Positions 42,743-51,742 of a DNA stretch of 64,000 bases are shown piece by piece (the stretch's first letter is position 1; each line of letters starts with the position of its first letter). The notes below the pieces were generated by a model, which searched no databases, had not been told where the DNA came from, and saw only the letters and a program-made list of their open reading frames with translations. Where the stretch lies: assembly GCF_000442275.2 (NCBI RefSeq), contig NZ_KE557306.1, positions 1,319,478 through 1,383,477 on the forward strand, written 5' to 3'. This DNA is from Litoreibacter arenae DSM 19593 (GTDB taxonomy: Bacteria; Pseudomonadota; Alphaproteobacteria; Rhodobacterales; Rhodobacteraceae). The position numbers were made by a program, and so were the translations under genes.

Positions 42743-43636
42743 ATGAAGAACACGCTCCGTCATCTTAATGCGCTTAGGGTTTTTGAAGCTGCGGCACGGC
42801 ATTGTAATTTTGCTAAAGCGGCCAGTGAATTGAATGTCAGCCACAGCGTTGTCAGCCAGCACATCAAAAATCTTGAGGCATGGTTCGGGACCGATCTTTT
42901 CATCAGGCATCGCAACCGGGTCGAGCTCAGTGAAAACGGGCGGGACTTGTTGCCGCAAGTCGCGAGCGGCCTTCAAACGCTTACTGACGCCAGTGAAACC
43001 CTTTTGCGCAAAACCCGTTCTGGGGCCGTCGTGGTCAGCGCAGAACCTGCGATTGCGTCCTTGTGGCTGCGCAAGCGGATCACAGAGTTTTGCAGTCTTT
43101 TTCCGCGTATCGAAGTGGATTTAAGGCCAGCGTGGAGCCCCGCGCAGATCGGCGAAGGGCATGCGGATATCGCTATTCACTTCGAAACCAGAATGCCCGG
43201 GAGCGGGATTATTAAAGACCGTCTGTTTCCGATAGATGGCTTTCCCGCAGCATCTCCCTACCTCAATGCCCAACTCACATCTCAAAATGCCCATGTGGAC
43301 TGGAGCAGCGCAACTCTCATTCACGACAATGGCAAAGAGACCTGGCACAAATGGTACGCGGCGCATGAGCCTCAAAGCCTTGGCTGGAAAACTGGCAAGG
43401 TTTATTCCGACCTCTCACTCGCGATTGATGCTGCAATAGATGGTGAAGGCGTTATCCTCGCAGATAATATACTATGCGAGCGCGAGTTATCTTCAGGCCA
43501 GCTTGTCGCCGTGGATCAACGGGCGATAAGGTGTATCTGGTACGAAATTGGTCTGGACAAGAACACATCTGGATCGTCCGCTCCGGCGTTCTTCAAAAAT
43601 TGGTTGTTGCAACATGCTAAATATTTGCGGACCTGA
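42743..43636 (+). CDS. LysR-family regulator (GcvA-like) of the ornithine operon
   Basis: A 297-residue LysR-type regulator with the N-terminal HTH LNALRVFEAAARHCNFAKAASELNVSHSVVSQHIKNLEAWFGTDLFIRHRNRVELSENGRDLLPQV, which is the GcvA subgroup pattern. The effector domain has AIASLWLRKRITEFCSLFPRIEVDLRPAWSPAQIGEGHADIAIHF. It is divergent from the ABC/OCD operon, so it probably controls that operon in response to the imported amino acid. No exact inverted repeat was fixed in the 117-bp gap. Confidence 0.88.
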   Translation: MKNTLRHLNALRVFEAAARHCNFAKAASELNVSHSVVSQHIKNLEAWFGTDLFIRHRNRVELSENGRDLLPQVASGLQTLTDASETLLRKTRSGAVVVSAEPAIASLWLRKRITEFCSLFPRIEVDLRPAWSPAQIGEGHADIAIHFETRMPGSGIIKDRLFPIDGFPAASPYLNAQLTSQNAHVDWSSATLIHDNGKETWHKWYAAHEPQSLGWKTGKVYSDLSLAIDAAIDGEGVILADNILCERELSSGQLVAVDQRAIRCIWYEIGLDKNTSGSSAPAFFKNWLLQHAKYLRT

Positions 43637-44097
43637 TTTGTTGCGGGACTGCATGGAAAAAAACGATAGGCTCAATTTTGAAAGCCAGTAACAGCCGAGA
43701 CATCGCATCAAACCAGCCTAATTTCAAAAATTGATGAATAGCGGCGGCGTTGAAAGTTTTGAAGGCTTAGAACGCGCTCTATTTGTATCAAGATGCTACG
43801 CCCCTGCTTTCAATTTTTGAATATCCACGTGACATCAATCAAATGTTGAAGCGGCGATGCTCCCTTGAAAGAAGAAACTACAATATTGAATGGCCGCTTT
43901 TCCGGACCGAAGGCATACAGCTGCAATTGCAGCGAATGTCGGCAATCCGCCCTTTATCAAGGTCTCAGGCTCATCCCGGACCTCTGATAGCCGTATTTAC
44001 TCGATGCTGAACTGCTTTCCTACAATCGACCTATTTTGCGGTGTAGCATTTTGCCTATGCAGCCATTGTCACCAGTTCCTCCAGAAGGAGCTGATAC
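43637..44097. other. AT-rich intergenic region left of the recombinase module
   Basis: About 460 bp with no gene. It contains dispersed repeat copy E (43923-43942). The left boundary of the recombinase-bearing element may lie here, but no terminal inverted or direct repeat could be fixed by eye. Confidence 0.4.
43923..43942 (-). repeat. Dispersed intergenic repeat, copy E (inverted)
   Basis: GCAATTGCAGCGAATGTCGG matches copy D at 32261-32280 in 18 of 20 bases and, on the minus strand, carries the CGACATTCGC core of copies B and C. Confidence 0.45.
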
Positions 44098-44826
44098 ATG
44101 GCAAAACAAATCTGCGGAAATTTGGCGATCAACCCTGACGAGGGTATAACCACCATTGCCTTGGCTGAACATTTGGGCATCTCGCGAAATACAGTGCCTG
44201 CGATCGCAGCAAAGTTTGCGCTGACCAAACGGGACGACGGATTTCGGAAATACGATGTGTTTCGGCAAGTCCATGGACTGGAACCGTTGTTGATAAACAC
44301 TGCTCTGGACAGCTTCAAAATAGCGCATAGCCGCGCCATCGGGGATGGCACCTGCGACACCGATGATACTGCCAGCCGGATCTGCCTAATCGATGAAATC
44401 TCGGGCATCGAAAATCTGGCCTCTGCGCTCTGGGATCAGGGCCTGATACATATTTCAGATCTCGCTGCGGAATACGGATATGCTTATGAGACTTTTCGCA
44501 AGAAGCTGAAATCTGGGGACATCAACCTGCCGCCGATACAGCCGATCGAACTGTCACCAAACCGCATCATGTACCGCCCGCTTGACGTCGTTCTATGGCG
44601 TCGGCACGGCATCGTCATGAACCTTCCGAAGGCTACCGGATCGTCATCAGATTCTGTTCAGCCCCCGTCGGCAGAACTCAGTGAACAGACCTCCACGAGG
44701 CCCTCTCCACCAGCCTCAATGACAAGCGCGGTCTTTGCAGCGGCTATAGCCGCGACCGACGAGAAAAGCGATTTCAGCGCTCCTCCTGCACATTCCTCAG
44801 ACGATCCGCACACCCCGCGGCCATAA
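44098..44826 (+). CDS. HTH protein at start of the two-recombinase module
   Basis: A 242-residue protein with two HTH-like segments: ITTIALAEHLGISRNTVPAIAAKFAL (about residues 17-42) and LIHISDLAAEYGYAYETFRKKLKSGDINLP (about 117-146). The last 70 residues are Ser/Pro/Ala-rich and probably disordered. I do not recognise a named family. It lies 124 bp before the first tyrosine recombinase gene on the same strand. It could be the module's transcriptional regulator or recombination directionality factor. The ATG at 44098 has AGAAGGAG upstream. Confidence 0.6.
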   Translation: MAKQICGNLAINPDEGITTIALAEHLGISRNTVPAIAAKFALTKRDDGFRKYDVFRQVHGLEPLLINTALDSFKIAHSRAIGDGTCDTDDTASRICLIDEISGIENLASALWDQGLIHISDLAAEYGYAYETFRKKLKSGDINLPPIQPIELSPNRIMYRPLDVVLWRRHGIVMNLPKATGSSSDSVQPPSAELSEQTSTRPSPPASMTSAVFAAAIAATDEKSDFSAPPAHSSDDPHTPRP

Positions 44827-44856
44827 GCGAAACCCCCGTCACTTTGGGGCGTCGCT
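44826..44856 (+). terminator. Imperfect hairpin between HTH and recombinase genes
   Basis: AGCGA-N2-CCCC pairs with GGGG-N2-TCGCT with two internal mismatches, overlapping the HTH stop region, followed by AAAA. It could attenuate transcription into the recombinase genes. Confidence 0.3.
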
Positions 44857-44950
44857 AAAATGATTGGAGTACCGCTTCGCCTGCACAAAAAGCGGCAAAT
44901 ATGCTCAAAAAGCGGTTTTTAAGCCGCCCTATTCAACCACTAAGGACACT

Positions 44951-46921
44951 ATGACCCACACAGATCAGACCACCCCAAACGCTGCCGTTTTTAACGTCAC
45001 CACGCCCCCCTCAACTGCGGCTATCGCTCTATCTCCGGCCGGCAAACTTGCCCATGGCAACAGCCAGCCAGCCGATTTCCAAGAGGTCCTAAATTGGACT
45101 GCGACGCACAAGCCTCATGACCTACAGCACCTCAAAGTTTTCCTCGACAAATGGGGCTATGGCCCTGCACATCTGCTCACGCTTTCCAGCGATGCACCGG
45201 ACAGTCGTACCCCTGCCCCTTCAGCTTACGCAAGCCTGCTGGATTGGTTCGATGCAGCCTTTCCTAAATCTGCTCAAAACATCCACCCTCGCCTCGACAT
45301 TGGGGTAACACTTGCACGCTACAAGAAGGTCCGTGAGGGCGTCCGGCGTTCCCTTCGCGGCAGCATGGGGGCTTACGAAGCGCGCGCCGAACGCAATGCC
45401 CTGCAAGACGGATGGGCAGAGGTTCTTTCGCTCCTTCAACCACTTACTCTGAACGGTGGCCCGCTCGACAAACGCAGCTTCAGCCTACTTAAAACTTTTG
45501 CTGATATTGCGCGCCGCGCTGCTTTGGAGCCTTGGCAGCTCATCGAGCCCATGTTCGACGCGCTCCAGGATGCCTTCATCAACCCACAAGAACGGGAGCT
45601 GACAAAAAAAGCATTCAGGATGCTCAATGAATGGAATGGGCTGGTGGATTTCGGCGATCTATTACCCGAGGAGCCCATACCTCCCCTTCCTACGCGACGT
45701 ATGTCTGATACGCTGCCGGACCACATAGAGGCCCGCGTTGAAGAACTGATTTCAATCGCTGCCACGCGGGTCGATATTAATACGAGCAAGGTCCACAACA
45801 CGGTCACCCCAGACACGATAAAAACCTATCGCGCAGCCATGCGCTATCACCTTAAACTCCTGCCCTACTGCCCACCAGATCCCGCCACGGCGTATGACAG
45901 GCCAGTGGCCGACTTTAAGAACATCAACGACATCGATGCATTATTCGCGCCGGAACATATCTCGGCGACGATCAGGGCGACAGAAGACCGTGAACACCTG
46001 CCATCCGCGGTTCAGGCCAGCTCTGCCCTGGGCTATTACAAGACTATCCGCCTGATCTTGGAAAGGAACGCTGACACCTTCGACTCTGAAATTGCGGCGG
46101 AAATATCGCGGCGTATCAAGTCGAGTGACTACTTTAAGGATGCCGGCCGGGATGAAATGCCGGAGCACATTCAGGCTTGGTGTCGGGATCTCGTGAATGA
46201 TCTTCAAAAGGAGCGGCGGTTCCACAATCTGCACCGTACCTTTCAGGCAAAGGCACAGAAGATCATGGAGACCGCACTTGATGGCAAAAGCAAATTCGAC
46301 CCCGCTCACCTTGATGATAGCGATCGCGCCCGTCTGATCAGACTGGGCGTATGCGCCGCTGTCTGCGCGATCGTTCTAACGGGTCGACCATTGCGTCTGA
46401 GAAATGCGATTTGGTTGCGCCACCGTGGTCGCCGGGCCAATATCAATCCTAACAATGACTGGGAGTTCTTCATACCAGCTGAAGAAGCGAAAGCTGGTGT
46501 TAAAATCCCTGAAATGAAGCCACGCATTGATCGGCACGGGCCAGCCGTTCTGAATTGGTATCTCAAATTCATTCGCCCGCTGATCGACCCTGAGAACAAG
46601 AGCATCTACCTTTTCCCTGCAATTCGAACAGTCGGTGGTCGCCTCAATCCATCGACCTTTCGGACGTGGTTTCAATCCGCCGCCAACGATGCCGATGTGC
46701 CGATGACATTTCACCGGTTCCGCCACGGATTTGCCAGCATATTGGTCAGGATGGGAGAACCCATGCGCAACATTGCAGACATGCTTGGTAACACCGAGGC
46801 TGTCTGTAGCAAGCGTTACGCGTTCTTGGATCCTGATCGCAGCGCCCAGATTGCACAGGGCGCAATGGCAAGAGCTGCGGCCACCGCTGAAAAAACGCTC
46901 CGAAAGAAGGCGCGCGCATGA
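44951..46921 (+). CDS. Large tyrosine recombinase (first of two)
   Basis: A 656-residue recombinase; the ATG at 44951 with AAGGA upstream is preferred over a TTG 87 bases earlier. The N-terminal 450 residues are helical and long for the family. The C-terminal catalytic domain shows LTGRPLRLRNAIWLRHRG (first Arg region), a Lys in EAKAGVKIPE, HRFRHGFASI (His-x-x-Arg), LGNTEAVCSKRYAFLD with the nucleophile Tyr nine residues after the position normally held by His/Trp, which is Asn here. Its stop overlaps the start of the second recombinase gene (ATGA). Paired large recombinases of this kind occur in Tn554-like, RIT and related elements. Confidence 0.82.
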   Translation: MTHTDQTTPNAAVFNVTTPPSTAAIALSPAGKLAHGNSQPADFQEVLNWTATHKPHDLQHLKVFLDKWGYGPAHLLTLSSDAPDSRTPAPSAYASLLDWFDAAFPKSAQNIHPRLDIGVTLARYKKVREGVRRSLRGSMGAYEARAERNALQDGWAEVLSLLQPLTLNGGPLDKRSFSLLKTFADIARRAALEPWQLIEPMFDALQDAFINPQERELTKKAFRMLNEWNGLVDFGDLLPEEPIPPLPTRRMSDTLPDHIEARVEELISIAATRVDINTSKVHNTVTPDTIKTYRAAMRYHLKLLPYCPPDPATAYDRPVADFKNINDIDALFAPEHISATIRATEDREHLPSAVQASSALGYYKTIRLILERNADTFDSEIAAEISRRIKSSDYFKDAGRDEMPEHIQAWCRDLVNDLQKERRFHNLHRTFQAKAQKIMETALDGKSKFDPAHLDDSDRARLIRLGVCAAVCAIVLTGRPLRLRNAIWLRHRGRRANINPNNDWEFFIPAEEAKAGVKIPEMKPRIDRHGPAVLNWYLKFIRPLIDPENKSIYLFPAIRTVGGRLNPSTFRTWFQSAANDADVPMTFHRFRHGFASILVRMGEPMRNIADMLGNTEAVCSKRYAFLDPDRSAQIAQGAMARAAATAEKTLRKKARA

Positions 46922-48378
46922 GCCCTCGTATCCGCGCCATCCTCTCAAAGCCCCACATGGCCGGGGTCGCACAATTGCCGACGATCTCTTGCATCACTGC
47001 AGCAGAACTCGAAGCCCTCGAACCTTTTGTCGAGTTCTGTGCAACGCATCGGGTATCGGCACCGACCGACATCGACATGCGGGCATTCCTGACTCTGGCC
47101 ACTCCTACCAAGCCTTCAGATGAGAGCCGTACTCAATCGTGGCTCAAGGACCAATTGAGCCAAATGGTTCTTCTTGAACAGGTCCTGCGCAAGCTGGAAT
47201 TCAGCGCCGATCTGATCGGGGCTGCAAACTCGGTACGAGAGGAATTCCGACACCAAGGTGCATTTCGGGGGCACAATCATGGTGCCCGTCGTAGGTATAC
47301 CAGGAGTGTCTCAGTAGCCGTCGAGAACCTTCCAGAAGCGTGGCAAGAAACCCTGCGCAAATTGCGCAGTGACCGAACATTCGCCCTGTCTATTCTTGAT
47401 CGCATGGAACAAAGGCTTGGCATGTTCGCTTGGTCGGCAGACCAAGTTGGCCATCCAGTTGATTTGGCCAACCCAGAAGCAGAATGCGCCTTCTACGATG
47501 ACCTGATAGCCCGTTCGACAGCTAAGGCCATTAGGGACGGCGAAGATCAGAATTCGGCCCAGCCTCGCTGGGCCTACTTGCGCGGAGCAGCCGAGGAAAT
47601 AAGACGGTTCGCCACCCATCACGGCATGTCGCCTCAGGATATGGAGAGGTTTGACCGAAACTATCGCGGTTTCTCTTTGCTCGAAGAAAGACAGACGCCA
47701 CTCAAGATGTTTACCGCTCTTCAGGCACCTACCCTGCCTGTTACACTGGCCAATGCCCGCATTCAGCTCGAAGACGCCAGCGCCGCCGCCAACCCTTCTA
47801 ACCGACACCAACGGCGTTTGAAGGCCTGTGCCCTCGGCATCACCGTTGCTTGCCCGCCGCGTGCTCGCGATGTGGTTGATCGTATGTTCTGGGGGAACGG
47901 CGTTTTCTATCGAGCTGACACGAACAGCTATGCGTTCGATTATAACCAATCAAAGGTCGGCCATGAGCTGAAAATTGGCTTTCAGCCGAGCTTCAACATA
48001 TTCTTCAATGCATTGCTTCTGGGAGATAACGATGCGCGCTACCTGCCGCAGATCCGCGAACAAGCGATCGCACAGCGGCGCCCAATATTCATGCGATACG
48101 ACGGTGAACCCGTTGCTTACGGGTGGTTCGGCCGCGCTTGGGATGAAGCCATCGGATCATCAAGTCATTTGGCGCGCACATTGCTGCAAACCTTCCTCGC
48201 CGATCTTGGCGAGCACGGGCTTGCCTATGGAAGAAATGCCATAGGCCACCGCGGTCACCGCCACCTTTCCAAATACCGCGATGAGCACGCCAAGAAGATT
48301 TCGGCATCAAAGGCCTCAGATGCCTTTTCGTCCCGCGCAGAAAACCTTTCACCAGATGACATATCGGACCTCCTTTGA
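46918..48378 (+). CDS. Second, divergent tyrosine recombinase-like protein
   Basis: A 486-residue protein that at first sight is unknown, but its C-terminus carries all tyrosine recombinase positions: Arg in VACPPRARDVVDRM, a Lys in NQSKVGHELKIGF, SSHLARTLLQTF (His-x-x-Arg), and GHRGHRHLSKYRD, where His and Tyr are spaced by nine as in the family. It is therefore probably active. The N-terminal 300 residues are helical and not assignable. The gene overlaps the first recombinase by 4 nt and ends one base before the next start. The two recombinases may act as a heteromer on asymmetric ends. Confidence 0.65.
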   Translation: MSPRIRAILSKPHMAGVAQLPTISCITAAELEALEPFVEFCATHRVSAPTDIDMRAFLTLATPTKPSDESRTQSWLKDQLSQMVLLEQVLRKLEFSADLIGAANSVREEFRHQGAFRGHNHGARRRYTRSVSVAVENLPEAWQETLRKLRSDRTFALSILDRMEQRLGMFAWSADQVGHPVDLANPEAECAFYDDLIARSTAKAIRDGEDQNSAQPRWAYLRGAAEEIRRFATHHGMSPQDMERFDRNYRGFSLLEERQTPLKMFTALQAPTLPVTLANARIQLEDASAAANPSNRHQRRLKACALGITVACPPRARDVVDRMFWGNGVFYRADTNSYAFDYNQSKVGHELKIGFQPSFNIFFNALLLGDNDARYLPQIREQAIAQRRPIFMRYDGEPVAYGWFGRAWDEAIGSSSHLARTLLQTFLADLGEHGLAYGRNAIGHRGHRHLSKYRDEHAKKISASKASDAFSSRAENLSPDDISDLL

Positions 48379-48379
48379 C

Positions 48380-49273
48380 ATGAAACATGCAACACAAGCC
48401 ATTGAACAAAAACAATCTCCTGAGCTTGTAAAAAACGCCTCAGCCATTTCAGGTCATCCCAAAACGGTAGAGACATTTCACGATGTTGAAAATGCGCTCA
48501 GTGCCGCGGCAGGGACCGGCACACCCTGCATCGCCGATTGGCAGCACCGGGCAATAGACTTCCGGATTTTGGAACGCCTTTTGGGGGATCTTGACCACCC
48601 TGTCAAAACCTTCAGCACGGTACTCCCGGATGACTGGTCTGAGGTCCCTGACGAGATCAGGGATCGGATCCCCGGCAACGCCAGGAACAATCACATGCGC
48701 CTTATCGCCACGTTCAAGCGTGCAATCGGTTTTTATCGGCCCGATCTTGACCCCTGGTCAGCCTTACAAGTGCTCGCGGACGTCGAAATGGCAAAGACAT
48801 CACCCTCTTTGGGACGGGTAAAGGCACTTGCCAAAGAAGGTGATTTGAGCCCGGTAGAGTTGAACAACAAATGGATCGAGCAACAACTCACCGACTTGAC
48901 ACAGCAAAACGAAGCCGAAATCCGCGGAATTTTCCTTTTCCTTGTTAGGCTGTCGAAAAAACCAGCAGTACGGGCCTCAGGCCTCCTTCAGGGCGATCTC
49001 AAACTTCCCCCGACCAATAGGCAGAAGCGCCGCTCAACCGAACTTCCCGGATGGTTGCAAACCATCTATGGCAAAGTCGACCGCCCGACCCAAAATGCCT
49101 TGGACCGGATATGGCTCACTGTTGAACGTCTCAATCTCACCGCAAAGTGTCCGCGGGACATCCTGAGCTTGATTAACGAAGGAAAGCTGTCACACAGCAC
49201 AGCGAACCAAGTCGAGCCCATCACGATAAATACATGGAATGGTTACGCGCAAAAAGCCCGAAGGGTTCTATGA
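48380..49273 (+). CDS. Unknown third protein of the recombinase module
   Basis: A 297-residue protein (from the ATG at 48380, one base after the previous stop; an in-frame ATG 99 bases upstream would overlap the recombinase gene). It is helical and basic in the middle (TNRQKRRSTELPGWLQTIYGK) and shows no tyrosine recombinase catalytic motif. I do not recognise a domain. The tight spacing implies that it works with the recombinases, in the position taken by a small accessory protein (TnpC/IntC-like) in comparable modules. That comparison is architectural only. Confidence 0.6.
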   Translation: MKHATQAIEQKQSPELVKNASAISGHPKTVETFHDVENALSAAAGTGTPCIADWQHRAIDFRILERLLGDLDHPVKTFSTVLPDDWSEVPDEIRDRIPGNARNNHMRLIATFKRAIGFYRPDLDPWSALQVLADVEMAKTSPSLGRVKALAKEGDLSPVELNNKWIEQQLTDLTQQNEAEIRGIFLFLVRLSKKPAVRASGLLQGDLKLPPTNRQKRRSTELPGWLQTIYGKVDRPTQNALDRIWLTVERLNLTAKCPRDILSLINEGKLSHSTANQVEPITINTWNGYAQKARRVL

Positions 49274-49479
49274 GTCGGATCACTTCTTGTCATCCTCACC
49301 GTAGCTGTGGCGCCGAGCAATCGGTGAAAGTTCATATGAGTGTCTGCCCATATTTTTGACACTAAGCCATTTACATTACTAAACTTCTGAAGCGCGATCA
49401 TTTAGCATAAACCATTGTACATAAGGCCAAATATGATACGCTTAGGGCGAAGCATTTTGATTTTGGACCTTACGCTGCC

Positions 49480-50061
49480 ATGAGCATTCATGAAAACACG
49501 CACGACAGGAACGAACTCGAAGATCTGGCAAAAGAAAACCCCGGTATGCTTTTTCACCTGCATGTCGTGCCCACCGCGTTGTCAGAGGTTAAGGCAAAAT
49601 CTGCGGCCATGGGCCTCAATGAAATCGAAATCGAAGCTGTTCGCGGCATGCATCTTGCTATCGCATTGGACGAATATGCCGACATGTATCACATCGGACG
49701 ACTACATGGCGTGCCCTCACGCCAAGAACTCCAATTAAACATGAACAAAGGCGAAGCCTTCTGGCGTGGTTTTCAAATCGCCCGTGGCGAAATTGTCCTC
49801 AAAAGCGGCTTTCGCAGCGAGATCCAGAATGAAGAAAGACTGGCAAGCTGGATGTACGCCAAATCATTGAACTACGCATGTGCGATGGAGGGTTTTGCTT
49901 TTGGGGTTTCGACCGATACGACGGGGACAAAGGCGATCCTGAACGAGATTCTTGGGACAGATGATCAAGCGGCATATACCCCTTCCACATATCTCAAATC
50001 CATCGGCGATCTGGTAACGGCCATTGAGCGGTCGGATTGTTCGTACTTTCAATCTCTCTGA
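49480..50061 (+). CDS. Unknown protein, last gene of the recombinase module
   Basis: A 193-residue acidic protein of unknown family, beginning MSIHENTHDRNELEDLAKENPGML. It has a central helical section (IEAVRGMHLAIALDEYADMYHIGRLHGVPSRQELQLNMNKGEAFWRGFQIARGE) and no signal peptide or membrane helix. It is 206 bp after the third module gene on the same strand and 370 bp before the right copy of the putative end repeat, so it is probably cargo or an accessory gene of the same element. Confidence 0.5.
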   Translation: MSIHENTHDRNELEDLAKENPGMLFHLHVVPTALSEVKAKSAAMGLNEIEIEAVRGMHLAIALDEYADMYHIGRLHGVPSRQELQLNMNKGEAFWRGFQIARGEIVLKSGFRSEIQNEERLASWMYAKSLNYACAMEGFAFGVSTDTTGTKAILNEILGTDDQAAYTPSTYLKSIGDLVTAIERSDCSYFQSL

Positions 50062-50959
50062 TGCCGTGTCCAAGCAGCTGTAAGGATAGCTCAGCACCAG
50101 CGATCCTAAGAAGCTGCCAAAGTTTGCGCAGCATGCTGATCTTAGCAAGTCAGAGCGGGACAAGCTCTTGCGAGTTTCATTCTCCGGAGAGCTAAGGAAA
50201 GGTAGTTCAACCGCAATGACATGGTTTGACTATCGATGACGGTCGGTTTGGTTTCAGGGCCCGCCTCATTGCCTCCCCGAGACACGAATTATCCAGCAAA
50301 ATGGTTGTCCGATCCTACAATGGCCGCTCTGGCGGACGGCGCTACTACATCGTGCCAGCAACTCGATGGTCAGTGCGAACGTGCCCTATTGCTACTCCAT
50401 TGCTACTTGACAAAAGGCGTCTTTTTTAGCAATTAAAAACAACAACTTATAAACTGTAGGTCCAATCCATCATGGGCGCGACGGAAAGGCAAGCGGAACG
50501 AACAACGCTGGGTATGTCCTTATTCGTTGGTGTTTGCACCATCTACAACTTCCTGCATCGCTGAAAATTCCGGCCAGATTTCCGAGCGTTTTTCGTAACC
50601 GGGTCTAACAATGCAGGCTTGCAGAACAGCAATGTAGGCCCATTTCGCCAATGACCTATCACAGGAGATGCAGACCCTCAATTCACCGCAGTGGCGCTTC
50701 CACGAACAATACCGACCCAAGGCCCGACGACGGACGAGACGACCCATCCGGGAATTGGCGAGCTTCAAGGCTGTCAACACCGGCTATGCTCTCATCCGCG
50801 TTTCGGGGTTTTTGATATGGATCACAGGAACGCCCTTCCAGCGATCTTCACCCGAGCGGGCAAAGCGATGGAAGGCAAGCAAGCAAGAGGCACTATCGGC
50901 GCGACTATGACAAATTGCGGCAGGAAGAGCTCGGTTTTCCCGACCGGCAGGCTCCGGCA
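50062..50959. other. Gene-poor junction region right of the recombinase module
   Basis: About 900 bp between the module and the hydrolase/TRAP genes. Base composition shifts here from AT-richer to GC-rich near 50.7-50.9 kb. It holds the right copy of the ~70-bp repeat (50430-50498). Open frames are short, overlap each other on both strands and match nothing I know. Scrambled gene remnants are possible. Confidence 0.45.
50430..50498 (+). repeat. Right copy of ~70-bp direct repeat, possible attachment or end sequence
   Basis: The core GTCCAATCCATCATGGG (50460-50476) is identical to 8828-8844, in the same orientation. Flanking similarity includes CAATTAA, TATAAAC and AGCGG. It lies 370 bp past the last gene of the recombinase module, close to the composition change. 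Confidence 0.45.
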
Positions 50960-51742
50960 CTAGCAAGCCGCGGGCCTGTCGGCGCATTCGGCCAAGAAAC
51001 CGTTAAGGATCACATGGAATATCTCGGGCTTCTCCAGATGCGCCGCGTGGGCCGCACCAGGGATGACCGCCAACTCGCCCGCCGTCAGGTTGCGCCAGAG
51101 CGACTCGACCTGCTGCCACCGGTAAGAGCGGTCGCTGTCGCCCCAAAGAACCAGCGTAGGCATGGTCAGCCGGTCCAGCGCGGGGCGTCCGTCCCAACTG
51201 GCCATGGCATCGAGGGCCGCGAGGGCGGCCTGAACGCTGGCTTGTGCGCCGATATCGCGGATCGCGGGAAAGCCCGGGGCTTCTTCGCCGTTGAGGAACC
51301 ATGTGGCCCCGATCCGGCGGGCTGTATCGGGCACGCCATCATCCCGCAGCCGCTGACGCGACACGTCAAGGGGTTCGAACCGGTCGGGCATGGCCCCGAG
51401 GGGGCCGGTGCCGTAGAGCACCAACCGCTCCACCCGATCAGCGTGATTTGCGGCCATTTCCTGCACGATCATGCCGCCCATGGAATGACCCAGCAGCGTG
51501 AAGCGGTCGACGCCAAGCTGGTTCAGGAGATCCATCACGGCCTGCGCGAAGCCTTCGATCCGGTCGCATCCGGGCCGGTCTGCCGCCGCGCCGAAGCCGG
51601 GAAGGTCCGGCGCGATCACGTCGTAGTTTGCGCTGTAGAGGTCGATCTCGGCCTCCCATTGCGCGGACCCGCCCAGATAGCCGTGGACAAGGACCAGTAC
51701 GGGACCGCTTCCGGCGCGGCGGTGGGGCAAAAGCGCAGACAT
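50960..51742 (-). CDS. Alpha/beta hydrolase linked to TRAP transporter
   Basis: A 260-residue alpha/beta-fold hydrolase. Motifs: VLVHGYLGGSAQWE (oxyanion hole), nucleophile elbow LLGHSMGGMIVQEM (Ser about 99), Asp in VLWGDSDRSYRW and the catalytic His in GAAHAAHLEKPE. The start ATG at 51742 overlaps the stop of the TRAP large permease gene (ATGA), so it is co-translated. A longer open frame on this strand only extends into the permease gene. It probably hydrolyses an ester or C-C bond of the imported acid; the substrate is unknown. Confidence 0.87.
   Translation of the reverse strand: MSALLPHRRAGSGPVLVLVHGYLGGSAQWEAEIDLYSANYDVIAPDLPGFGAAADRPGCDRIEGFAQAVMDLLNQLGVDRFTLLGHSMGGMIVQEMAANHADRVERLVLYGTGPLGAMPDRFEPLDVSRQRLRDDGVPDTARRIGATWFLNGEEAPGFPAIRDIGAQASVQAALAALDAMASWDGRPALDRLTMPTLVLWGDSDRSYRWQQVESLWRNLTAGELAVIPGAAHAAHLEKPEIFHVILNGFLAECADRPAAC

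Noticed and set aside
50520-50780. Minus-strand frame in the junction region as a gene
   Set aside because: It has no start context, no family pattern and no neighbours; at most it is a remnant.
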